Assembly (NCBI GenBank): GCA_025354075.1
Contig: JANXNO010000230.1
Coordinates: forward strand, 1-7,913
Direction of reading: 5' to 3'
Source of the DNA: Burkholderiales bacterium
GTDB taxonomy: Bacteria > Pseudomonadota > Gammaproteobacteria > Burkholderiales > Casimicrobiaceae
DNA: 7,913 nucleotides
Program-made: the position numbers and the translations under genes
Notes under the pieces: generated by a model
What the model was told of the DNA's origin: nothing
Database searches by the model: none
Seen by the model: the letters and a program-made list of their open reading frames with translations, nothing else
Part shown: positions 1 to 5,845 of the stretch, one piece after another
Numbering within the stretch: the first letter of the stretch is position 1
Layout: each line of letters starts with the position of its first letter

Positions 1-782
1 GCGCCCGGATAGTCCAGCCGCTCGTCGCCAAACAGCGCACGAAACGGTGGCAGCCAGCGCGTATCCCACACCAGACGATCCCAGTAGTAGTGCCCGACTT
101 CATGACGAAAGTGTCCGAGCAGCGTGCGGTACGGCTCGCGAAGTGAGGCGCGAATCTGCTCGCGAATCGTGTCATCTGCCTCCTCGATGTTGAGCGTGAT
201 CACGCCGCGCAAATGCCCGGTCATGATCGGCGGTTCTCCCGCTTTCACGCGTAAAAAGTCGAAGCACAGCCCATGCTCCGGGTCCGCTGATTCTTTCGAC
301 AGCACGGGCAGTCCCAGCGCAATCAGCGACGAAACCAGCCGCCGCTTCGCTAATTCAATCTTGCCCCACAGCTCGCGGTTACTTTCGTTGTCCTGATCGG
401 GGATGGTGCGGTTCAATTTGCAGGCCACGCACAAGCCGTCATCGTCCGGCATCAAACTCGCCACGGGCACCAGCCAATTGCAACCCGCAGCAGACTCGAA
501 GTTCGTGCAGCGTCGATACGCGGGCGACTTACCACCGCCGCCGAAGCGCCGCCAGGTGCCCGCTTCGCGCCCCGGCTCCAGCGGAATCATATGCCCCTTG
601 TGCACCTCATAGCCGAGCGGCGTTTCACACGCCAGACACTGGCTGTTGGGGAAAAACACCGGGCGACCGCATTGGCAGCGATACGAGCGCATCACAATCG
701 GCGTCGACTGCGAGGGCGCGGCTGTGGGCTCGCTCCAGTGCTCGTGCAGCCGCGTGGTCAATTTGCCGATCAGTGAATCCAT
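1..782 (-). CDS. Putative zinc-binding metallopeptidase with N-terminal zinc ribbon (partial, C-terminus beyond left edge)
   Basis: I translated the minus strand from the ATG at 782-780; the frame stays open for 260 codons to the window edge. An in-frame TAA lies two codons upstream of this ATG, so no longer start is possible. The N-terminus carries cysteines at C36, C38, C49 and C52 in a zinc-ribbon arrangement (RCQCG, then CLAC), followed by a second set at C92, C101, C118 and C121. Near the edge is HEVGHYYW (His227-Glu228-x-x-His231), the HExxH signature of zinc metalloproteases. Zinc ribbon followed by HEVGHYYW is the layout of the bacterial 'putative zinc-binding metallopeptidase' family (zinc-ribbon_6 plus Peptidase_Mx, COG4307 type). 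The third zinc ligand and the C-terminus lie outside the window. No signal peptide is seen, so it is probably cytoplasmic; the substrate is unknown. It is transcribed away from the DUF3617 pair. I see no strong Shine-Dalgarno sequence. Confidence 0.88.
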   Translation of the reverse strand, partial: MDSLIGKLTTRLHEHWSEPTAAPSQSTPIVMRSYRCQCGRPVFFPNSQCLACETPLGYEVHKGHMIPLEPGREAGTWRRFGGGGKSPAYRRCTNFESAAGCNWLVPVASLMPDDDGLCVACKLNRTIPDQDNESNRELWGKIELAKRRLVSSLIALGLPVLSKESADPEHGLCFDFLRVKAGEPPIMTGHLRGVITLNIEEADDTIREQIRASLREPYRTLLGHFRHEVGHYYWDRLVWDTRWLPPFRALFGDERLDYPG

Positions 783-975
783 GAACGCTTATCAATAATT
801 TGCCTGTGCATAGCCGTATTGGAACACTGCCCGCGATTTTTGTCGGTGGAAGTCAGCGAAAGACGTCAATACGTCGTTAATGTCGCAAAACGCTAAACTG
901 CGCCGTCTTTGCAAGGAACGGCCTGCGTCCAGCGCAACCGAACCCATCACCACTGCAATTTTTCGAGGTTTTTCA
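783..975. promoter_or_regulatory. Divergent intergenic region between the metallopeptidase and the DUF3617 pair
   Basis: These 193 bp separate two genes read outward, so promoters for both should lie here. A Shine-Dalgarno-like CGAGG at 964-968 sits 7 nt before the ATG at 976. TAAACT at 894-899 matches four of six -10 consensus bases, but no convincing -35 hexamer precedes it. ACGTC occurs at 863-867 and again at 871-875, 8 bp apart; this may be chance. An open frame reaches back from 976 to 880, but the signal peptide and ribosome site favour 976 as the start. Confidence 0.4.
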
Positions 976-1413
976 ATGAAACGTATAGCGCTCTGTTTGG
1001 CTGTCCTGTTAACGGTCGCGAATGTCGCCCAAGCCCAGCTTCCCAAATTCGACACGTCGCCCGGCAAATGGGCGTACAACACGCGCACCGAAATCCCTGG
1101 TATGGGCAGCATTCCGGTCAGCTTTGAGCAATGCGTGACGCAAAAAGACATCGACGAGGGCCGCAATCTGTCCTCGCAGAAAGACGCCGGGATTGATTGC
1201 AAATATTCGGACATGAAGCAGACCGGCAACCGCTACCAGTTCAAGGCCACCTGCACCGGCAAAGACCTACCCGAGCCGATGGTGATGGGCTACGACATGA
1301 CGGCCACCGCCACCGCGATGGACTCAAAAATGACCATGATCGGCGGCAACACCAAGGCCATGGGCGGCAAGATGAACATGAGCATGAGCGCCAAACGATT
1401 GAGCGGATGTTGA
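976..1413 (+). CDS. Secreted DUF3617-family protein, Met-rich C-terminal half
   Basis: This is a 145-residue protein with a Sec signal peptide: MKR, a hydrophobic run at about residues 4-18, then AQA|Q with cleavage predicted after residue 20. The mature protein should be periplasmic and about 125 residues. The pattern GKWxYNTRTEIPGMGSIP, then FEQC, and the final AKRLSGC is typical of DUF3617 (PF12276), a family of unknown function in proteobacteria. Four mature cysteines (C53, C75, C93, C145) could form two disulfides. Residues 102-137 hold 10 methionines in 36 positions, mostly in M-x-M spacing; Met-rich tails occur in this family. The ATG at 976 was chosen over the longer frame from 880 because it gives a clean signal peptide and has CGAGG at 964-968. 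The last codons overlap the next gene by 7 bp, so the two are probably co-translated. Function unknown; metal binding by the Met-rich part is only a guess. Confidence 0.88.
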   Translation: MKRIALCLAVLLTVANVAQAQLPKFDTSPGKWAYNTRTEIPGMGSIPVSFEQCVTQKDIDEGRNLSSQKDAGIDCKYSDMKQTGNRYQFKATCTGKDLPEPMVMGYDMTATATAMDSKMTMIGGNTKAMGGKMNMSMSAKRLSGC

Positions 1414-1916
1414 TCGCCGCCGAGCGGAACTTCGCTCGCATCGTGGTTGGGCTCGCGGCATTCGTTTTGACGGCCAACGCCGCAGCGCAAACTGCCGGGG
1501 AATGGCGCTACACCATTGCGACCGACCTCTTGAACATGCCCGCTGATATGCGGGTGAACTTTCCGACCATCACCTTTGCCGCCTGCCGCAGCGCCGACGA
1601 TTTCGCCAGTGGCCGCGCCTTTGCGTTACAAACGCTCGCCAGCAGCGCCGAACGCTGCCCGAGCGGAGAATTTGTGCGCACCCCGATGTCCGACGGCAAA
1701 GGCGACTCGCTGCACTTTACATATGCCTGTGACGAGGGCAAAACGCTATCAGGCAGCGCCCAGGGCAGGGTTCAGAGCACACGCTTCGCGTTAGCGCTCA
1801 ATTCGCGCTACGCCCCGCCTGTTGGCGGGGTCGAAGTGGTCAAGCAAACGATGACCGGCGAACGTATCGGGTCGTGCAAGGTCAAATCGGATGCTGACCT
1901 GATGAAAGTCAAATAG
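1407..1916 (+). CDS. Second secreted DUF3617-like protein, paralogue of the upstream gene
   Basis: This 169-residue protein starts at ATG 1407, inside the end of the preceding gene (ATGTTGA overlap), which suggests translational coupling. An in-frame GTG at 1443 is an alternative start that would give a shorter signal peptide. A hydrophobic segment at about residues 12-24 ends in NAAAQ, predicting export with cleavage near residue 27. The mature part begins AGEWRYTIATDLLNMP, parallel to GKWAYNTRTEIPGM of its neighbour. It ends in TGERIGSC plus a 12-residue tail, parallel to SAKRLSGC. Cysteines C60, C84, C108 and C157 match the four of the upstream protein in order and rough spacing. This supports an ancient tandem duplication and DUF3617 membership, although the sequence is diverged. 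Unlike its neighbour it lacks the Met-rich segment; residues 113-150 contain one methionine. No enzyme motif is visible, and the function is unknown. Confidence 0.8.
   Translation: MLIAAERNFARIVVGLAAFVLTANAAAQTAGEWRYTIATDLLNMPADMRVNFPTITFAACRSADDFASGRAFALQTLASSAERCPSGEFVRTPMSDGKGDSLHFTYACDEGKTLSGSAQGRVQSTRFALALNSRYAPPVGGVEVVKQTMTGERIGSCKVKSDADLMKVK
1813..1830. repeat. GC-rich perfect inverted repeat inside the second DUF3617-like gene
   Basis: CCCCGCC at 1813-1819 and GGCGGGG at 1824-1830 form a perfect 7-bp stem with a TGTT loop. It lies in codons for residues about 136-142 (APPVGGV). No T-run follows, so it does not look like a terminator. It may be a coincidence of proline and glycine codons, or a weak RNA structure. 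Confidence 0.4.
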
Positions 1917-2110
1917 GGCGCGCTTAACGCGACTCCCCTGGATTCACCCAGCGCTTATCTGAGATTTCCCGAGCTGGCGTGTAAGGCAGCGAAACCTTTT
2001 CACGACTAGGGTCGTATCAAACTATGCAAACTCGCTTGTCGGGCACGAGCATGCGTCATATTTGGTAACCTTTCGCCATCGCTTCAACACTATCGCTTCC
2101 GCAGGATTTC
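1917..2110. promoter_or_regulatory. Intergenic region upstream of the radical SAM cassette, with a small inverted repeat
   Basis: These 194 bp lie between two plus-strand genes. ACGAC at 2002-2006 and GTCGT at 2011-2015 form a 5-bp inverted repeat with a TAGG loop. No T-run follows it on the plus strand, so it is not a clear terminator for the DUF3617 pair. A promoter for the cassette should lie here, but I find no hexamer pair good enough to assign. AGGA at 2103-2106 is the ribosome site of the radical SAM gene, 4 nt before its ATG. Confidence 0.3.
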
Positions 2111-3088
2111 ATGCACGCAGTTCTTCCCCGCCTTGATGCTCACCGCACCACGTTTCCGGCGCTTCGACGGCGGTCTGTGTCAGTCTTGCAAGTCAATCTT
2201 GGCTACAAATGCAATCAGTCTTGCGTGCATTGTCACGTCGCCGCGAGCCCGCAACGCACCGAAATGATGGACGCGGTGACCGTTGATCTGGTGATCGACA
2301 CGCTGAAACACACCGGCGCAAAAACGCTCGATCTCACGGGCGGAGCGCCCGAATTGAATCTTTATTTCCGTGCGTTGGTGCAAGAGGCCCGTGCGCTCGG
2401 CGTCAGAGTTATTGATCGCTGCAACCTGACCATTTTGTTTGAGCCTGGCCAAGAAACACTGGCGCAATTCCTCGCCGACAATCAGGTGGCAATCACGGCT
2501 TCGCTGCCCTGCTACTCCGTTGAAAACGTCGACAAGCAACGTGGAGAAGGCGTGTTTGACGACAGCATTCGCGCACTGCAATTGCTCAACTCCCTTGGCT
2601 ACGGCGACGCGAGTAGTCCACTTGAGCTGAACCTCGTCTACAACCCGCAAGGCCCCGTACTGCCCCCCAATCAGCAGCAGCTTGAGTCGGATTACAAGCG
2701 CGTGCTGGGCGAAAAATTTGGCATCACGTTCAATCACCTGTTCGCCATCGCCAACATGCCGATCCAGCGCTTCGGCTCGACGCTTATTTCCAAAGGCACA
2801 TTCGACGGCTACATGGACACTTTGCGCGGTGCGCACAAAGACGAAAACGTAGACGGTGTGATGTGCCGCGACCAGTTGAGCATCGACTATCAGGGCTACG
2901 TTTACGACTGCGATTTCAACCAGATGTTGGGACTCGCAACGCGCGCAGGCGGACGCCCACGTACCCACCTGCGCGACGTGATCGCGTCGGCATCTAACGC
3001 GCTGGTCGACGGCCCGATCATTGTGCGTGACCATTGCTACGGCTGCACGGCGGGGCAGGGTAGTTCTTGTGGCGGTGCGCTGGCTTAA
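2111..3088 (+). CDS. arsS: Radical SAM/Cys-rich enzyme, ArsS type (arsenosugar-biosynthesis family)
   Basis: This 325-residue radical SAM enzyme has the [4Fe-4S] motif C34-x3-C38-x2-C41 (CNQSCVHCH), directly after VLQVNLGY, typical of TIGR04167/ArsS. TGGAPELN (76-83) is the SAM-binding 'GGE'-like segment. Further cysteines are C104, C134, C252 and C267 (YDCDFNQM), then a C-terminal C309-x2-C312-x7-C320 in CYGCTAGQGSSCGG. These probably hold an auxiliary cluster. Some relatives carry selenocysteine near the C-terminus; here all positions are ordinary Cys codons and the gene ends at TAA. ArsS enzymes are linked to making the 5'-deoxy-5'-dimethylarsinoyl ribose core of arsenosugars from SAM-derived radicals, usually beside ArsM methyltransferase. 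No arsM is in this window, so the substrate here is uncertain. The start at ATG 2111 is supported by AGGA at 2103-2106. It is cytoplasmic, and first of a three-gene set with two transferases known to accompany this family. Confidence 0.9.
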   Translation: MHAVLPRLDAHRTTFPALRRRSVSVLQVNLGYKCNQSCVHCHVAASPQRTEMMDAVTVDLVIDTLKHTGAKTLDLTGGAPELNLYFRALVQEARALGVRVIDRCNLTILFEPGQETLAQFLADNQVAITASLPCYSVENVDKQRGEGVFDDSIRALQLLNSLGYGDASSPLELNLVYNPQGPVLPPNQQQLESDYKRVLGEKFGITFNHLFAIANMPIQRFGSTLISKGTFDGYMDTLRGAHKDENVDGVMCRDQLSIDYQGYVYDCDFNQMLGLATRAGGRPRTHLRDVIASASNALVDGPIIVRDHCYGCTAGQGSSCGGALA

Positions 3089-3106
3089 GTCGGCAACACA
3101 AGTCAC

Positions 3107-3126
3107 GTGGGCAACAAGTTGCCCAC
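3107..3126. repeat. REP-like perfect palindrome between the radical SAM and glycosyltransferase genes
   Basis: GTGGGCAAC at 3107-3115 and GTTGCCCAC at 3118-3126 are perfect 9-bp arms around an AA spacer, followed by CCTACGC. A near-identical copy in the opposite orientation lies at 7185-7204. Palindromes of this kind, flanked by GTAGG/CCTAC, recur between genes in many beta- and gammaproteobacteria. It lies between stop codon 3088 and the ATG at 3137. It overlaps a possible GTG start at 3107, which I regard as unlikely to be used. No T-run follows. Confidence 0.75.
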
Positions 3127-3136
3127 CCTACGCAAG

Positions 3137-3817
3137 ATGAGGCTCTCCATCATCATCCCCGTACTCAACGAGGCTGGACGCATAGCCGTCGCGTTGATCG
3201 CGTTGCAACCACTGCGTGAGCGAGGCGCCGAAATTCTGGTCGTGGACGGCGGCAGCACAGACGGCACAGCGGAGATAGCCGCGCGCAGCGCCGATCACGT
3301 CCTCACGGCACCGCGCGGTCGCGCATCACAGCAAAACGCGGGGGCGCAACAGGCGCTGGGCGACACATTTTTATTCCTGCATGGCGACACGCAACTGCCT
3401 CTCGATGCCGACGGCCTGATTGCAGATGCGATCAATGATCGTGCAGTGCTTTGGGGACGATTCGACGTACGTTTCGACACCGATCAAACGATGTTACGCG
3501 TGGTGGCGAGCATGATGAATGCTCGGTCACGGCTGACCGGAATTGCCACGGGCGATCAAAGCATATTCGTGCGCCGTAGCACGTTTGAGGCGGCAGGTGG
3601 ATTCCCGGCTTTGCCACTGATGGAAGACATCGCGCTAAGCACGTTGCTGCGACGACAATCAGTCCCAGCATGTCTGCGCAACAAGGTCACCACCTCCGCC
3701 CGCCGATGGCAAAAAAACGGCATCTGGCGAACGATAATTTTGATGTGGGGCCTGCGGGCTGCCTACGCACTCGGCGTGTCGCCCGCGCGGCTTGCGCGGT
3801 GGTACGGTCAGTCGTGA
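3137..3817 (+). CDS. Family 2 glycosyltransferase, rSAM/selenodomain-associated transferase 2 (TIGR04283)
   Basis: This 226-residue GT2-fold protein opens MRLSIIIPVLNEA, the usual family N-terminus, so ATG 3137 is preferred over the in-frame GTG at 3107, which lies in a palindromic repeat. VVDGGSTDGT (35-44) is the nucleotide-sugar binding loop. LHGDTQLP (81-88) carries the metal-binding DxD equivalent, with Asp84. WGRFDVRF (105-112), TGIATGDQSIFVRR (133-146) and PLMEDIALS (159-167, Glu162-Asp163 as likely catalytic base) match the TIGR04283 pattern. That subfamily was named for co-occurrence with radical SAM enzymes like the one just upstream. The length is usual for this short subfamily. 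No transmembrane segment is confident, though the C-terminus (IILMWGLRAAYALGV) is hydrophobic. The donor and acceptor are not known. It probably shares a transcript with the upstream gene (48-bp gap). Its TGA overlaps the start of the next gene. Confidence 0.9.
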   Translation: MRLSIIIPVLNEAGRIAVALIALQPLRERGAEILVVDGGSTDGTAEIAARSADHVLTAPRGRASQQNAGAQQALGDTFLFLHGDTQLPLDADGLIADAINDRAVLWGRFDVRFDTDQTMLRVVASMMNARSRLTGIATGDQSIFVRRSTFEAAGGFPALPLMEDIALSTLLRRQSVPACLRNKVTTSARRWQKNGIWRTIILMWGLRAAYALGVSPARLARWYGQS

Positions 3818-4437
3818 CACCGCCTTTTCACGTCGCAATATTCTGCCGACCGCTGATTGCAGGCCTCGTCAAAACACGCCTCGTGCCTGCGTACGGCGCG
3901 GAAGGGTCTGCGCGTATTTATGCGCAACTGGTTGAACGCACGCTGCACACGGTTGCCGAAGCCGGAGCTAACGCGTCGCTTTGGGTCGCGGGCGATACGA
4001 CCCATGCATCGGTGACTGACTGGGCGCAGCGCTACTCGCTGCCGGTTCATTCGCAATGCGAAGGCGATCTCGGCGAACGTATGTCGAATTGCCTCGCCGT
4101 CCTCGCTGAAAAACATGAACGCGTGTTGCTCACCGGCACCGATTGCCCTGCGCTCACAGTAGAAAATTTGCACACTGCCGCAGCCACGCTCAACGAAAAG
4201 TGTCACTGGGTTTTCACACCCTCTGAAGACGGCGGCTATGTGCTGGTCGGTAGTAATGCACCCAGTGCCGAGCCCTTTGTCAACATTGCGTGGAGCACAT
4301 CCGAAGTGATGACGCAAACACGGAATGCATTGCAAGCGAACGCGCTGGCGTGGGCAGAAACGGCGACGCTTTGGGATGTGGATGAAGCGGCTGATGTTGA
4401 GCGTGCAAGAAGCCTCGCGTTAATTGACGCTCAGTAG
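3814..4437 (+). CDS. rSAM/selenodomain-associated transferase 1 (TIGR04282, DUF2064)
   Basis: This 207-residue protein has a nucleotidyltransferase-like (GT-A/CofC-MobA type) fold. I start it at GTG 3814, which overlaps the previous stop as GTGA, a common coupling arrangement. The frame is open upstream to ATG 3670, but family homology begins at about FHVAIFCRP, so the longer version is unlikely. Motifs are GLVKTRL (17-23), the phosphate-binding basic loop; EGDLGERM (83-90); LLTGTDCPAL (105-114) with Asp110; FTPSEDGGYVLVG (134-146) with Asp139; and IAWSTSEVM (158-166). All match TIGR04282/DUF2064. The family is predicted to handle a nucleotide-activated metabolite, but no reaction is firmly established. 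Its position directly after TIGR04283 and an ArsS-type radical SAM protein is the classic association. It is probably a cytoplasmic partner in tailoring whatever the radical SAM enzyme makes. No strong Shine-Dalgarno sequence is seen, in keeping with coupling. Confidence 0.9.
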   Translation: MTPPFHVAIFCRPLIAGLVKTRLVPAYGAEGSARIYAQLVERTLHTVAEAGANASLWVAGDTTHASVTDWAQRYSLPVHSQCEGDLGERMSNCLAVLAEKHERVLLTGTDCPALTVENLHTAAATLNEKCHWVFTPSEDGGYVLVGSNAPSAEPFVNIAWSTSEVMTQTRNALQANALAWAETATLWDVDEAADVERARSLALIDAQ

Positions 4438-4458
4438 TTGCGCTCGTCTTTCCTGCCT

Positions 4459-4560
4459 GTCATTCCCGCGAAGGCGGGAATCCAGACCCAGAAGAGTTTC
4501 AGTTCCGCTCAAGCCCCAAACACAGCGCCCAGTCTGGATTCACGTCGTCACGGAAATGAC
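4459..4560. repeat. About 102-bp element with 29-bp imperfect terminal inverted repeats (dRS3-like core)
   Basis: The left end, 4459-4487, begins GTCATTCCCGC and ends CCAGAC. It contains a perfect 8-bp palindrome ATTCCCGC (4462-4469)/GCGGGAAT (4474-4481) with a GAAG spacer. The right end, 4532-4560, begins GTCTGGATTC and ends GGAAATGAC. It equals the reverse complement of the left end at 24 of 29 positions. The core ATTCCC-N8-GGGAAT is the same form as the dRS3 repeat of Neisseria and similar palindromes in other proteobacteria. The right copy has lost its inner palindrome by substitutions. No protein is encoded; this looks like a small non-autonomous mobile or REP-pair element between the transferase and the dehalogenase. 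I do not see a clear target-site duplication. Confidence 0.75.
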
Positions 4561-4610
4561 AAATGAAGCGCCCCTTGCCCGACGCAACGCAGCCCCACTA
4601 AACTTCGCAG

Positions 4611-5504
4611 ATGTTTGAAAAATTCACCCTCCAGCGCATCGCCACCAACGGCATCAGCATCAACGCCCGCGTCAGCAACGATCGCAGCAAGCCGCCCTTG
4701 TTGCTGCTGCACGGCCATCCGCAAACGCATATGATCTGGCACAAGGTTGAGCCGACGCTGAGTCAGCACTTCAGCGTCGTCGCCGCCGACCTTCGTGGTT
4801 ATGGTGACAGCGACAAACCCGCGTCTGACTTGAGCATGCATCATGCGCCGTACAGCAAACGCGAGATGGCTAAAGACATGGTTGAACTCATGCAATCGCT
4901 CGGGTTCGCGCGCTTCAAAGTGCTCGCGCATGATCGCGGCGCACGGGTCACCCATCGCCTGCTCGTTGATCACGCGGACAGCGTGGAGCGCGCAACGCTG
5001 CTGGACATTGCGCCGACGCTCGCGATGTACGAGCAGACCACGATGGACTTCGCCAGGGCCTATTGGCACTGGTTCTTTCTGATCCAGCGCGAGCCGTTGC
5101 CGGAGACTATGATCGAAGCCGATCCAGAATTTTTTATTGAGAAAATGATGGGCAATCGCCATGCCGGGCTGTCCGCGTTCACACCGGAAGCGCTTGCCGA
5201 ATACCGTCGATGCATGCAGTTGCCAGGCATTGCACATGCGATTTGTGAAGACTACCGCGCCGCCGCAACCATTGATCTGGAGCACGACCGCGCGGATCGT
5301 GCAGCCGGGCGCAAAGCCACGCAGCCGCTTCAAATACTGTGGGGCGAAAACGGCATCATCGGTAAATGCTTTGATCCGCTCACCGAATGGAAACGGGTGG
5401 CGGTAACTGTGCGCGGCGGCGCGGTGCCGTGCGGTCACTACATTCCGGAAGAAGCGCCTGACGCGATGCTGGCTGCGGCGTTGCCGTTCTTGCTGGGCGG
5501 TTGA
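4611..5504 (+). CDS. Fluoroacetate/haloacetate dehalogenase (alpha/beta hydrolase)
   Basis: This 297-residue alpha/beta hydrolase should hydrolyse haloacetates to glycolate and halide in the cytoplasm (EC 3.8.1.3 type). The oxyanion-hole segment is LLLHGHPQTHMIW (31-43). The nucleophile is Asp108 in HDRGAR (107-112), with carboxylate-binding Arg109 and Arg112. Asp132 (LLDIAPT) and His276 (CGHYIPEEAPD) complete the triad. His153 and Trp154 (YWHWFFL) and Tyr215 (CEDYRAAAT) match the fluoride-stabilising trio of FAc-DEX FA1 (His149, Trp150, Tyr212). Offsets to that enzyme are a steady +3 to +5 along the chain, so the residue set is complete. An aspartate nucleophile plus this pocket separates it from epoxide hydrolases, which have two Tyr. 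Defluorination rather than dechlorination is plausible but not proven by sequence. The start at ATG 4611 follows a poor ribosome site. The gene stands alone on the plus strand, converging on the DUF167 gene with a 47-bp gap. Confidence 0.9.
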   Translation: MFEKFTLQRIATNGISINARVSNDRSKPPLLLLHGHPQTHMIWHKVEPTLSQHFSVVAADLRGYGDSDKPASDLSMHHAPYSKREMAKDMVELMQSLGFARFKVLAHDRGARVTHRLLVDHADSVERATLLDIAPTLAMYEQTTMDFARAYWHWFFLIQREPLPETMIEADPEFFIEKMMGNRHAGLSAFTPEALAEYRRCMQLPGIAHAICEDYRAAATIDLEHDRADRAAGRKATQPLQILWGENGIIGKCFDPLTEWKRVAVTVRGGAVPCGHYIPEEAPDAMLAAALPFLLGG

Positions 5505-5551
5505 CGAGGCTCGCACGGGCGCGACGACAGCCGCGATCCCTGACCACCGAT

Positions 5552-5845
5552 TCACGTCTGTGCGAGATCAATCTTCACCCACTTCATTCGCCCCGACGCG
5601 CCACTCTTGATCGTCACCGCCGATTTTCGGCCGCCAAAGTGTTTGGCGATCAGCGCAATCAATTCTTCATTCGCTTTTCCGTCAATCGGCAACGATTTGA
5701 GCTGCGCCAACCAGGTGCCGTCATCCGATTGTGCCAATGCGCTGACACGTGAATTCGGTTTGACCTTCACTTCAATTACCGACGATGTCGCCGATGTAGA
5801 GGCGGAAGGCCTGACGGCCTTGGCTTTGCTGCGTTTGTCGGTCAT
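5552..5845 (-). CDS. DUF167 (YggU-type) family protein
   Basis: This is a 97-residue minus-strand protein. Residues 1-20 are low-complexity and basic or Ser/Ala-rich. The DUF167 domain follows: IEVKVKPNSRVSAL, then WLAQLKSLPIDGKANEELIALIAKHFG, then VTIKSGASGRMKWVKID. PIDGKANEELI and the K-SG-S-R-K segment are the conserved signatures of the family. YggU-type proteins are small alpha/beta proteins of unknown biochemical role, often located near cell-division or proline-biosynthesis genes, which is not the case here. The ATG at 5845-5843 overlaps the stop of the upstream acetyltransferase gene by 4 bp, so the two are very probably one transcript with coupled translation. No Shine-Dalgarno sequence is seen. 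The 20-residue N-terminal extension is longer than in many relatives. Confidence 0.9.
   Translation of the reverse strand: MTDKRSKAKAVRPSASTSATSSVIEVKVKPNSRVSALAQSDDGTWLAQLKSLPIDGKANEELIALIAKHFGGRKSAVTIKSGASGRMKWVKIDLAQT

Noticed and set aside
792..1229. A 145-codon minus-strand open frame opposite the first DUF3617 gene
   Set aside because: It overlaps the well-supported plus-strand gene with its signal peptide, has no recognisable domain, and its composition looks like an antisense shadow.
1813..1830. GC-rich hairpin as an intrinsic terminator
   Set aside because: It lies inside a coding region and has no T-run after it.
2180..3106. A 308-codon minus-strand open frame opposite the radical SAM gene
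   Set aside because: It is the antisense of a gene with clear radical SAM motifs; the translation is low-complexity Val/Ala/Arg-rich without family features.
3670..3813. Extension of the DUF2064 protein upstream to ATG 3670
   Set aside because: It would overlap 148 bp of the glycosyltransferase, and the added residues show no family similarity; the GTG at 3814 with a 4-bp overlap fits better.
4424..4618. A 64-codon plus-strand open frame bridging the transferase and the dehalogenase
   Set aside because: Most of it is the inverted-repeat element at 4459-4560, whose palindromic core translates to the typical SFPRRRESR artefact of this repeat.
4548..5555. A 335-codon minus-strand open frame opposite the dehalogenase
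   Set aside because: The plus strand carries all dehalogenase motifs; the antisense frame is Arg/His/Ala-rich and has no domain I recognise.
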